A DNA stretch of 35,691 nucleotides from Moraxella sp. (GTDB taxonomy: Bacteria > Pseudomonadota > Gammaproteobacteria > Pseudomonadales > Moraxellaceae), in NCBI RefSeq assembly GCF_030525845.1, contig NZ_JAUNDY010000018.1:1-35691 (forward strand). The letters run 5' to 3'. Below the pieces are notes generated by a model. That model worked only from the letters and a program-made list of their open reading frames with translations. It was not told where the DNA came from and searched no databases. Every line of letters begins with the position of its first letter. The first letter of the stretch is position 1. The translations under genes were made by a program, and so were the position numbers. Positions 26,550-35,062 of this stretch are shown one piece after another.

Positions 26550-27853
26550 TATTGAGTGCCACCACGAGACCATGTGGGCTCACGCACCGTACCTTGTGTG
26601 TCGATGGTAAAGGCTTGACCTGTTTTTAGTGAGCGAATGGTCATTTGCCCTCGACCGTTTTTATAAGAAGAATAAATAATGCGATTGCCATTGGGAGAGA
26701 AGCTGGCTGATTCATCAATGCCAGTGGTGTCAATCGTGCCAGCTCCTGTAACCACAAGGCTTCTGCCAGAGACATAAGCCATCTTTGTACCATCAGGGCT
26801 AAGACGTGGGTTGGCTCCTGCACCACCGATGGCGGTGGCTTGTCCTGTGTGCATGTTATAGCGGTAGAGTTTGGGGGTGCGTGTGCCGTTATCTGCCGTA
26901 AAGACGAATGAGCGTCCATCGGGCATATAGCTGGGCGAGTTTTCAGCACCTGCCATGGAGGTTAGGCGTTTGAGCTGTCCTGAGGCGATGTGTAGCTCGT
27001 AGATAGATGGGTCGTGGTTTTCGTGGCTACCAGAGAATAGGATACTGCTACCATCTGGCGAAAATGACGCACCTAAGTTATTGCCCCTAAATGGCGTGAT
27101 GACTTGACTGCCACCACCGTTGGCACTTTGCAGATGAATGACTGGCAAGCCGTTGGGCTGTTGTACCGAATAAGCAAGGCGTGTGCCATCAGGCGACCAT
27201 GTAGGAGAAAATATTGAACCTTGAATGCTAAATAAGGTGCGTACGTTTTGTCCGTCTGCGTCCATGACTTTTAGGGTGGAGACTTTATTACGTGGGTCGC
27301 CAGTTTCTTCTACATAAGCGATACGCCCTGTAAAATCGCCCGGTTCGCCTGTGATGATTTCATAAATCTTGTCGCTGACAACGTGGGCGGTATGGCGTAA
27401 GGCACTTTGGTTGTTGTCGCTGTATTTGGTTTGTCTGCCTTGCATGACACGCCCTGTGGCAACCTCAATTACCTCAAAGTAGATGGCGACTTTTCCACCT
27501 GTTACGTTTTGGGTTTGACCAACCACGACATAGTTAAAGCCTGAGGCTTGCCATGCTGATAGGTTTTGGCTAATTTGGGCGGAGGAATAGGCCTTTTGGG
27601 GGAGGTTTTGGGAGGTGGTTTTAAGCTCGGTGTGCTGTAAGTCGTTGGCGACCACAGTACTCACGGTTGGCTCGCCTGCAAAAGGGATAAAAGCGACTTG
27701 GTAAGGGTTTTTGATGCCATCAACGTCAATGACGAAGTTCAGCTCGTTATCGCCATCTGCACTACTTAGTGAACCATAGCCGACGGCAAAAGCAGGGCTT
27801 GTCAGAAGTAGGGCGGTAGCCAGACTTAGGTGTGAAATATTGGTAATTTTCAT
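26549..27853 (-). CDS. tolB: Tol-Pal system periplasmic protein TolB
   Basis: Periplasmic beta-propeller that links inner-membrane TolQRA to Pal at the outer membrane during cell constriction. The 434-residue precursor has a Sec signal peptide (MKITNISHLSLATALLLTSPAFA), a TolB N-terminal domain (about 30-170) and a propeller with repeats such as WSPDGTRLAY, FSPDGSSILF, YMPDGRSFVF, LSPDGTKMAY and FSPNGNRIIY. The ATG with AGGAT about 7 bases upstream was chosen over an in-frame start 11 codons earlier, because it gives a proper signal peptide. It is the fourth gene of tolQ-tolR-tolA-tolB, 44 bases after tolA. Confidence 0.96.
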   Translation of the reverse strand: MKITNISHLSLATALLLTSPAFAVGYGSLSSADGDNELNFVIDVDGIKNPYQVAFIPFAGEPTVSTVVANDLQHTELKTTSQNLPQKAYSSAQISQNLSAWQASGFNYVVVGQTQNVTGGKVAIYFEVIEVATGRVMQGRQTKYSDNNQSALRHTAHVVSDKIYEIITGEPGDFTGRIAYVEETGDPRNKVSTLKVMDADGQNVRTLFSIQGSIFSPTWSPDGTRLAYSVQQPNGLPVIHLQSANGGGSQVITPFRGNNLGASFSPDGSSILFSGSHENHDPSIYELHIASGQLKRLTSMAGAENSPSYMPDGRSFVFTADNGTRTPKLYRYNMHTGQATAIGGAGANPRLSPDGTKMAYVSGRSLVVTGAGTIDTTGIDESASFSPNGNRIIYSSYKNGRGQMTIRSLKTGQAFTIDTQGTVREPTWSRGGTQ

Positions 27854-27897
27854 GGGGTATCCTATCTTGGAGTGCTGTTTTAACATGGTTGTGGTGG

Positions 27898-28830
27898 TTA
27901 GTTGATTCGAAAATCAAAATTTAGGTTGGTATAATTTGTGCCAACTACAGGCGTTAAGGGGCTGGCACGTCTGATGGTGTCTTCGAGTTGCCCTCGCAAA
28001 TAATCATCACCTCCTGACACGCTAAGACTGGTAACGTTGCCGTAATTATCCACTTTTAGTCTTACCTTTAAGACCTTGTTTTCGCCAGTTTGTCGCCAAT
28101 GTGATCGAATGTGGCGTTGTAAGGCGATGATGATGTCATTGCGATTATTGCTCTGAGAGCCAGCCCCACTGTCATTGCCACCACTGACAGCACCACCTCG
28201 TCCCACTGTGAGGGTGGTAGGTGTTGAATCTTTGGTGGTGCTTTGTCCATCGGATAGGGCTTTGCTTTCACGGCGGTTGGCACGCTCTGCTTCAGCAATG
28301 GCTTGGTCTCGGCGTTCACGAGCAACATCTAAGGCCTTGGTATTTTCACGAGCAATTTCATCATTGCTGCGTTCTCGGCTTTCAAGCTCCGCTACTTCTG
28401 CTTTACGTGCTTGCTCTGCCTCTTTCATGGCTTTGTTGTACATCTCGATTTCAGATAAAATTTCTTGGTCGAGGTTTTTGGCGTATTCTGCCATTTGGGC
28501 TTCGTAGGCACGTTCACGCTCTGCCAAATCATCATAATAGGCATCTAGCTTGGCACTGTGAGCAGAGGGTTTGGGGGGTGCTTGTTTGCTAGCGGTGGCG
28601 GATTGGGATTGATGGTCGGCAAATGCCTGTGCAATGGCGGCTTGTGCCCCTGCCAAATCATCTCCCGTAACAAGGCTGGCCTCTAATGACACAGCGGTCG
28701 GTAATGGCTTTTGGTGGGCGTAAGCAAAAAATACTCCCGCTACAATCAAGCCATGCACCAAGATACTACCCAATGCCGAAAAAGTGCCATTGGGTTTGTG
28801 AGTGCCAGCGTCAGTGTGATGATTTATCAT
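27898..28830 (-). CDS. tolA: Tol-Pal system protein TolA
   Basis: Inner-membrane protein that spans the periplasm and transmits TolQR energy to TolB/Pal. Residues about 19-41 are a membrane anchor after a polar N-terminus. A central Ala/Glu/Arg/Lys-rich coiled coil follows (about 90-200), then a Ser/Gly/Asn linker and a C-terminal TonB_C-like domain (about 228-310) with ALQRHIRSHWRQTGENKVLKVRLKV and the Ser-Leu-rich repeat expected of TolA domain III. At 310 residues it is shorter than E. coli TolA (421), mainly in the coiled coil. It starts 8 bases after tolR. Confidence 0.92.
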   Translation of the reverse strand: MINHHTDAGTHKPNGTFSALGSILVHGLIVAGVFFAYAHQKPLPTAVSLEASLVTGDDLAGAQAAIAQAFADHQSQSATASKQAPPKPSAHSAKLDAYYDDLAERERAYEAQMAEYAKNLDQEILSEIEMYNKAMKEAEQARKAEVAELESRERSNDEIARENTKALDVARERRDQAIAEAERANRRESKALSDGQSTTKDSTPTTLTVGRGGAVSGGNDSGAGSQSNNRNDIIIALQRHIRSHWRQTGENKVLKVRLKVDNYGNVTSLSVSGGDDYLRGQLEDTIRRASPLTPVVGTNYTNLNFDFRIN

Positions 28831-28838
28831 GCCAATGT

Positions 28839-29297
28839 TTATTTGGATTTCTTGTTGGTGGTTTGGTTGCTAAGTAGCCCTACTTTGGTAACGCCAGCAC
28901 CCTGCACCACTGCCATGACGTGCATGACTGCCTCGTAGGGATTGTCCTTGTCGGCGTTAATCATGACTTGTAGGTTACTGCCATTTTCGCCCATGTGTTT
29001 ACTTGCCATGTCGCTAAGTAGCGTGGATAACTCTGATTCACTGACCGCTTGGTCGATGGCGTGTTCATGACTGACGAACAGCTCTCCTGTTTTGGTTAAT
29101 GAAACAATGACAGGGGTCAGTTCGCTTTTGGCGATGTTACTGGTTTTTTCATTGGGTAGATTTACCTCCACGCCTGTGGTTAGCATGGGAGCGGTTACCA
29201 TAAAAATAATGAGTAGCACAAGCATGACGTCAATGTAGGGGACGACGTTCATGTCGCTTTTTAGGGTCTTGGTGGGGCGTGCGTAGTTGTTTTGCAT
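28839..29297 (-). CDS. tolR: Tol-Pal system protein TolR (ExbD family)
   Basis: Single-pass inner-membrane protein that, with TolQ, forms the proton-driven motor of the Tol system. SDMNVVPYIDVMLVLLIIFM holds the membrane segment (about 20-38) with the essential proton-path Asp23, at the same position as in E. coli TolR. The periplasmic domain ends in AVMHVMAVVQGAGVTKVGLLS, typical of ExbD/TolR. The 152 residues are normal. AGGGA precedes the ATG, 9 bases after tolQ. Confidence 0.95.
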   Translation of the reverse strand: MQNNYARPTKTLKSDMNVVPYIDVMLVLLIIFMVTAPMLTTGVEVNLPNEKTSNIAKSELTPVIVSLTKTGELFVSHEHAIDQAVSESELSTLLSDMASKHMGENGSNLQVMINADKDNPYEAVMHVMAVVQGAGVTKVGLLSNQTTNKKSK

Positions 29298-29306
29298 GGC
29301 AAGTCC

Positions 29307-29993
29307 CTAGATTTGACCTGTGCGTTGGCTGATGGTGTACTCATGAGCCAAGATGCCAGTTAATTCTTCACAAAACAAAGCACGACTCTCGTATAGAGCG
29401 TTTGCTTTGGCGGTAAAGTGGTTAAAGGCAAGACTGGCTGGAATGGCAGCAAATAAACCGATGGCGGTAGCGATGAGTGCTTCGGCAATACCAGGTGCGA
29501 CAGTAGCAAGGCTGACACTATCGGCAGAGGATAGCCCAATAAAGGCGTTCATAATACCCCATACTGTGCCAAATAGTCCGATATAAGGCGATACAGAGGC
29601 GATACTGGCAAGCGTGGATAGACCTTGCTCTAAGATGGCTTGTTGCTTGCCGATGGCGACTTTAAATTTACGTTCCACGCTGTCTAATACCGCCGAACGT
29701 TCTGCACCTAATTTTTGGGATTTCAAAAATTCGCCATAACCCACAAAAAACACCTGTTCTAGACCCGTGCGTTCAGATTCGTTTGCCACAGAGGCGTATT
29801 GTTTGGCAAGGGTGTTGCCTGACCATAGCCATGCTTCAAATTCGCCATCAAATCGCTTGGCACTACCCAATTTACTAGCCAAATGAAAAATAATACCCCA
29901 GCCGACAAGAGACATCAGCAGTAGCAGACCCATTACCAGCTGAACCAACAGGCTAGCCTCTAAAATTAAGCCTAAAATATTTAATTCGTTCAT
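29307..29993 (-). CDS. tolQ: Tol-Pal system protein TolQ (MotA/TolQ/ExbB family)
   Basis: Three-helix inner-membrane protein that forms the stator-like pentamer around TolR. Membrane segments lie near residues 13-35, 128-150 and 162-185. The family signature SVSPYIGLFGTVWGIMNAF precedes PGIAEALIATAIGLFAAIPA. The 228 residues are normal. It is first in tolQ-tolR-tolA-tolB; ybgC, which precedes tolQ in many gammaproteobacteria, is not present. No Shine-Dalgarno sequence is evident before the ATG. It is divergently oriented from hrpA across a 158-base AT-rich gap. Confidence 0.95.
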   Translation of the reverse strand: MNELNILGLILEASLLVQLVMGLLLLMSLVGWGIIFHLASKLGSAKRFDGEFEAWLWSGNTLAKQYASVANESERTGLEQVFFVGYGEFLKSQKLGAERSAVLDSVERKFKVAIGKQQAILEQGLSTLASIASVSPYIGLFGTVWGIMNAFIGLSSADSVSLATVAPGIAEALIATAIGLFAAIPASLAFNHFTAKANALYESRALFCEELTGILAHEYTISQRTGQI

Positions 29994-30151
29994 TGTTTGG
30001 TGTTGTTTAAAATTTTGTCAAAAATGACCTATTATAATATGATTTTCAAAAAAACACCATGATGAGATGATGAGTGGCACAGAAAATGGGCTTGATAAAT
30101 GGGAAAATTTCCCCATTTAGGGGGTTTGATTTTGATAAATATTGATAAAAA
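29994..30151. promoter_or_regulatory. Divergent promoter region between tolQ and hrpA
   Basis: TATTATAATA (30031-30040) is self-complementary in its core and presents TATAAT on both strands, so it could serve either gene, but neither strand has a good -35 at the right distance. TAAATGGG (30096-30103) and CCCATTTA (30112-30119) can pair as a hairpin in the hrpA leader. A small GTCA/TGAC dyad lies around 30017-30028. No gene is visible. Confidence 0.4.
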
Positions 30152-33100
30152 ATGACCGATAATCTCACACTCGCCAAAGATCGCCACATTTTAAATCGCT
30201 TAGAAAGAGAATTGCAAGGCAATTTCCCTGCCGATGTTAAAGAAAAAAAACGAGCCGAATACACCAAAATTGCCGAGCGTTCCGCCCAAGCGGTGCAAAA
30301 AAGAGCCGACAGCGTGCCTGCCAATTTACCTGCCTTATTAAATGCCGATTTGCCCGTTACCGCTCGAGCCGATGAGATTGTGCGTGCCATACAAGCCCAC
30401 CAAGTCATCATTGTTGCAGGCGAGACAGGCTCTGGTAAGACCACCCAGCTCCCCAAACTTGCCATGCTCGCAGGACGGGGCATCACAGGGCAAATCGGAC
30501 ACACTCAGCCACGTCGTCTGGCGGCGAGAAGTGTCGCCACAAGGATAGCCGATGAGCTTGGCGAAACGCTTGGGCAAACGGTGAGCTTTAAGGTGCGATT
30601 TAACGAGCAGGGCGGTCGTGATAGCCTTGTCAAGCTGATGACCGATGGGATTTTATTGGCGGAATTGGCAAGCGATAGATTTTTGACCCGTTATGATACG
30701 ATTATCATTGACGAAGCTCACGAGCGTAGCCTAAACATTGATTTTATTTTGGGTTATTTAAAACGCCTACTTCCCAAACGAGATGATTTAAAGGTCATCA
30801 TCACATCTGCTACCTTAGACACCGAGCGGTTTGCCGAGTATTTTAAACCTGCTGTCAAGGGCGATGTGCCGATTATCAATGTGGAAGGGCGTAGCTACCC
30901 TGTGGAGACTCGCTACCGTCCGCTCATTGATGAGATTGTCAAAAGCCATGATGATGATGCCTTTGATGAGATGGAAGACAAGCTCCCCAGAGCCTTGACC
31001 TCTGCGGTCAATGAGTGCTTTGATGACGCACGCACCAAAGGACACCCAAGCTCATCGGACATTTTGATTTTTGCCAGTACCGAAGCCGAAATCCGTGAAA
31101 TACAGGAGATTTTGACCGCTTACGCACCGCCCCATACCCAAATTTTACCACTGTTTGCCCGCCAAAGTTTTGCCGAACAAGAGCGGATTTTTAAGCCCAC
31201 AGGCGGTCGGCGGATTATCATTTCAACGAATGTGGCGGAGACCGCTCTTACCGTGCCAAACATTCGCTATGTCATTGATTTGGGTTTTGCACGAATTAGT
31301 CGTTATAATTACCGTTCACGCATTCAGCGTTTACCCATTGAAGCCATTAGTCAAGCGGCAGCCAATCAAAGGGCGGGGCGGTGTGGGCGGATTGGCGATG
31401 GTGTGTGCATACGACTGTACTCCAAAGAAGACTTTGATGCTCGCCCTAAATTTACCGAACCTGAGATTTTGCGTACCAATCTGGCTAGTGTGATTTTGCA
31501 AATGGAGAGTTTGGGGCTTGGCGATGTGGCACAGTTTGATTTTATCACACCGCCTGATTTACGCCTTGTCAATGATGGGCGAAAGCTCCTATACGAGCTG
31601 TCCGCCTTGTCCGACACGCCCACCAAGACCGCCTTTAAAAAATCCCTAAAAGCAAATAAAGCAGGGCAAAAGTCCAAGCCGTCAAACTTAACCGATATTG
31701 GCAAAAAAATGGCAAAAATGCCGATAGACCCACGCCTTGCTCGTATGCTGATTGCGGGGGCGGATTTTGCTTGCCTTGACAAAATGCTCATCATCGTCTC
31801 CGCCCTTGCTGTGCAAGATGTGCGTGAACGCCCTGCGGACAAACAAAGCCAAGCTGACCAAAAGCACGCTTTGTTCCGTAAGGACAATTCGGACTTTTTG
31901 TTTTATGTGGAATTGTTTGATGTGCTGTTTAACGCCCACGAAATGCACGGTGGGGAGAAACTCACAGGCAATGGGCGTAAGAATTTTGCCAAAAAGCATT
32001 ATCTGTCTTTTCCTCGTATCAAAGAATGGCAAAAAACGCACGAACAACTCACGCAAATGATGAGCGATTTGGGTTATCAAATTTATGGGGAAAATGATAA
32101 CAATCAAGAACTTATCCAAAATGACAAAGCAAATACCACGCAAAAAGGTCGCATTGGCTTAAAAGGTGGTAAAAAAGTGCTTGGTAAAAGTGCAATGCTT
32201 GCAAGTTTAAAGGACAAAAATGGCAATTTTGACAAAAGCAAACTCACCAAGTCCGCCCAAGATTATACCAGCATTCATCGGGCGTTATTGACTGCTTTAT
32301 TATCCTTTGTCGCTCACAAAACTGACAACGTGGGCGAATATCTGATGACCAAAAACCAAAAGGCAAAGATTTTCCCTGCAAGCGTCCTGCACAAAAAAGG
32401 CACAGAGTGGCTGATGGCGTTTGAAGTGGTGGAAACTTCGCAGGTCTATATGCGGTGCCTTGCCAAGATTGAGCCACAGTGGATTTTGTCCGCCGCCAAG
32501 CCCTTATTAAAGTACCATTATTTTGAACCGCATTGGTCAAAAAAAGAAGGGCGGGTGCGTGCTTATGCTCAGATTAGCCTATTTGGGTTAATCATTGTAC
32601 ACAAACAGCTCGTTAATTATGAAACGGTGGATTTGGTGGCAAGCCGTGAAATTTTTATTATGGACGCACTCGTAGGCGATGGGCAAGAAGAACGCTATCC
32701 CAAAGCCTTGCCTTTTTTGACCCATAACCGCCAAAAAATCAAAGAGATAGGCGACACCGAAGACAAGTTACGCCGTAGAGATTTGCTGGTGGACGAAGAG
32801 CGACTGTATGAATTTTATGATGATAAAATTCCGCCCCACATTGCGTCCGCTAAGGCGTTTGAAGATTGGCTTGGCAAGGTGGGCGATGATGAGTTTTTAA
32901 AATTCAAAGACAGCGATGTGGTTAATGATGTCGTCAATGTTGGACAAGAATTTCCCAAGTTTTGGCAAGTCGGAGCGGTCAAATTCCCCTTGTCCTATGT
33001 CTTTGACCCAAGCTCCGATGACGATGGCGTATCGGTCAAGGTGGGGGCAGGGTCGCTCTCTCAGCTTGACAGCGTGGATTTATTGTGGGGCATTGCAGGG

Positions 33101-34342
33101 TGGCGATTTGAATTGGTGGCAAGCCTGTTAAAAACCTTGCCCAAAGACATTCGCAAAAAAATCGTCCCCATTCCTGACACCGCCAACGCCTTGATGGATA
33201 AGCTCGTGCAGGGCAATGGTGTGGGGCTTTTAGACCAGCTTTGTAGGGAGCTTCTTAGACTGGGTGTCAAGGCAAATGCCGATGACTTTAAGCCAAGCGA
33301 GATTGATACTTATTTACAGCCCTTAATTTGCGTGCTAGATGATAAGGGGCGAGTGATGGACAAGGGGCGAGACCTAGCCAAACTGCAAGCCAAATACCAA
33401 ACGATGAGTCAAGTGCAAAAGGTAACAGAAGGCATTCACGAGAGCTTTCCTGAGCATTTTGACTTTATCAAAACCCGTCATCATAAGGGTATGGTAACGC
33501 AGGTGTTTTTTGCGTTAAGCCCTGATGAGACGGGCAAAGTGGCGGTGGTGGAATTTGGCGACTTACAAAAGGCACTTACCACCCACAAAGCAGGCGTGCT
33601 GTCGCTTGTCAAACTGACGCTTGGGGCAAAGCAAAAACAGCTGACAGGGCAAATTGACAAAGCCTTTAAGATGGCGTATGCTCCTTTGGGTGATTTGGAA
33701 AAATTAAAAAGCGTGCTTGTGGATGCGACCCTACAAGCGACTTTTGAAAAATACGCCAAGCCCTTTGTTGATACGAGCGTGCGTGAAAAGGTGGCGGGCT
33801 TTGTGCGTGATGATAAGATGGGTGAGTTACTTGACAAATTACCACTGAGTGCAGGCGAGTTTGAGACGGTTAGGGAGCTGATAAGCGGTCAGTTTTTGAG
33901 TGTGGGGCAAGAGATGTTAAAGGTGTTAAAGGACATTTACACCACTTGGCAAATCGTGCGTGGGCAACTGCTTATGCTTGACCGTGAGATTTTTGGCGAA
34001 AGCATTGACGACATTGAAGACCAGCTTGATGATTTGTGTTTGGGCGATTTTGTTTACCGAGTGCCTTATGACGCTTGGCGACAGTATCCCCGTTATTTGG
34101 GGGCGTTAAAGGTGCGTCTTGACCGTTTGCCTAACAATCTGGACAATGATTTGGATGGGGTGTACGCCCTTGATGAGCATATGGAAAGGCTAGCAAACCG
34201 CATTCACGACCCAAAAATTAGCGAGTATCGCTGGCTTGTCGAAGAATACCGTATCCAGCTTTTTGCTCAGCCGATGAAAACGATGGGTTCGGTGTCGGCG
34301 AAGAAATTAGAGAAGTTGTGGGGGAGTTTAAATACAAAATAA
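30152..34342 (+). CDS. hrpA: ATP-dependent RNA helicase HrpA (DEAH box)
   Basis: Large DEAH-box helicase acting in mRNA processing and ribosome-collision rescue in E. coli. The helicase core has Walker A GETGSGKTT (90-98), DEAH (187-190), the SAT motif in ITSATLD, and NQRAGRCGRIG (motif VI). HA2 and OB-like regions follow, then the long HrpA-specific C-terminal DUF3418 domain. At 1396 residues it is about 100 longer than E. coli HrpA (1300). Two Lys-rich, low-complexity insertions (about 485-512 and 649-703) explain much of the difference. The ATG has no clear ribosome binding site. The next gene starts 6 bases after its stop and is probably co-transcribed. Confidence 0.96.
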   Translation: MTDNLTLAKDRHILNRLERELQGNFPADVKEKKRAEYTKIAERSAQAVQKRADSVPANLPALLNADLPVTARADEIVRAIQAHQVIIVAGETGSGKTTQLPKLAMLAGRGITGQIGHTQPRRLAARSVATRIADELGETLGQTVSFKVRFNEQGGRDSLVKLMTDGILLAELASDRFLTRYDTIIIDEAHERSLNIDFILGYLKRLLPKRDDLKVIITSATLDTERFAEYFKPAVKGDVPIINVEGRSYPVETRYRPLIDEIVKSHDDDAFDEMEDKLPRALTSAVNECFDDARTKGHPSSSDILIFASTEAEIREIQEILTAYAPPHTQILPLFARQSFAEQERIFKPTGGRRIIISTNVAETALTVPNIRYVIDLGFARISRYNYRSRIQRLPIEAISQAAANQRAGRCGRIGDGVCIRLYSKEDFDARPKFTEPEILRTNLASVILQMESLGLGDVAQFDFITPPDLRLVNDGRKLLYELSALSDTPTKTAFKKSLKANKAGQKSKPSNLTDIGKKMAKMPIDPRLARMLIAGADFACLDKMLIIVSALAVQDVRERPADKQSQADQKHALFRKDNSDFLFYVELFDVLFNAHEMHGGEKLTGNGRKNFAKKHYLSFPRIKEWQKTHEQLTQMMSDLGYQIYGENDNNQELIQNDKANTTQKGRIGLKGGKKVLGKSAMLASLKDKNGNFDKSKLTKSAQDYTSIHRALLTALLSFVAHKTDNVGEYLMTKNQKAKIFPASVLHKKGTEWLMAFEVVETSQVYMRCLAKIEPQWILSAAKPLLKYHYFEPHWSKKEGRVRAYAQISLFGLIIVHKQLVNYETVDLVASREIFIMDALVGDGQEERYPKALPFLTHNRQKIKEIGDTEDKLRRRDLLVDEERLYEFYDDKIPPHIASAKAFEDWLGKVGDDEFLKFKDSDVVNDVVNVGQEFPKFWQVGAVKFPLSYVFDPSSDDDGVSVKVGAGSLSQLDSVDLLWGIAGWRFELVASLLKTLPKDIRKKIVPIPDTANALMDKLVQGNGVGLLDQLCRELLRLGVKANADDFKPSEIDTYLQPLICVLDDKGRVMDKGRDLAKLQAKYQTMSQVQKVTEGIHESFPEHFDFIKTRHHKGMVTQVFFALSPDETGKVAVVEFGDLQKALTTHKAGVLSLVKLTLGAKQKQLTGQIDKAFKMAYAPLGDLEKLKSVLVDATLQATFEKYAKPFVDTSVREKVAGFVRDDKMGELLDKLPLSAGEFETVRELISGQFLSVGQEMLKVLKDIYTTWQIVRGQLLMLDREIFGESIDDIEDQLDDLCLGDFVYRVPYDAWRQYPRYLGALKVRLDRLPNNLDNDLDGVYALDEHMERLANRIHDPKISEYRWLVEEYRIQLFAQPMKTMGSVSAKKLEKLWGSLNTK

Positions 34343-34348
34343 GGTGTT

Positions 34349-35062
34349 ATGAAAAATTTGTTATTATTGTCAGGCATGGACGGTACTGGGATTTTGTTTC
34401 GTCCCTTGCTTGATGTATTAAATGCCAGTTATCGTATTGCCATTTATGATTTTAATGATTATCATCATAACAAGCACAATCAGGACTTAGCATATCAAGC
34501 CGATAAAATTGCCAAGTTTATTCATGATAATTTTGGACGTGAGCCTTTTGTGGTGGTGTTTGAATCTTATTCATCGCTGTTTGTGCCTTATTTATTAAAA
34601 TATCCATTAGCAATTGAAAAGATTTATATCATCGGTGGGTTTTTAACATGTCCGTCTGTCTTGGCAAAAGTTGGGCTTTTTATCAATCCAACTTGGGCGA
34701 GATTTTTACCAAATAAATTATTAGGATTTTTATTATTTCGTCATTGGGCAAATGAGGAATTAATTGGCTTATTTCGTGAAGTGTTGGCAGTCATTAGTAG
34801 TCCTGCCATTTTACCCTTGTTTAAAAAGCGTCTATCCAATATCACTCATGCCAAAATCCCAAGCCATTTACCCAAATCATCAGTCCCTTGCGTATATGTA
34901 TCGGCAAGGTGTGATGATTTGGTAAATAAAAAAGCAGGATTGGTATTTGGGACGATGTTTGAAAATATTGACTTTTTAATCATTGATGGCACGCACTTTT
35001 TATTACAAACCAATCCCAAATTTTTGGCAGAGACATTAAATTTAAAAACAAAACGGATTTAA
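34349..35062 (+). CDS. Alpha/beta-fold hydrolase, unusual nucleophile elbow
   Basis: A 237-residue putative serine hydrolase. The N-terminal LLLLSGMDGTGILFRPL supplies the oxyanion loop. The nucleophile elbow is FESYS (Ser73), where a small residue is normally found at the first position; the acid is probably Asp190 in SARCDDLV and the base His216 in GTHFLLQTNP. No signal peptide is seen. Relatives are annotated only as alpha/beta hydrolases, and the substrate is unknown. It starts 6 bases after hrpA and its 3' end overlaps the convergent hflX by 21 bases, leaving no room for a separate terminator. Confidence 0.8.
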   Translation: MKNLLLLSGMDGTGILFRPLLDVLNASYRIAIYDFNDYHHNKHNQDLAYQADKIAKFIHDNFGREPFVVVFESYSSLFVPYLLKYPLAIEKIYIIGGFLTCPSVLAKVGLFINPTWARFLPNKLLGFLLFRHWANEELIGLFREVLAVISSPAILPLFKKRLSNITHAKIPSHLPKSSVPCVYVSARCDDLVNKKAGLVFGTMFENIDFLIIDGTHFLLQTNPKFLAETLNLKTKRI

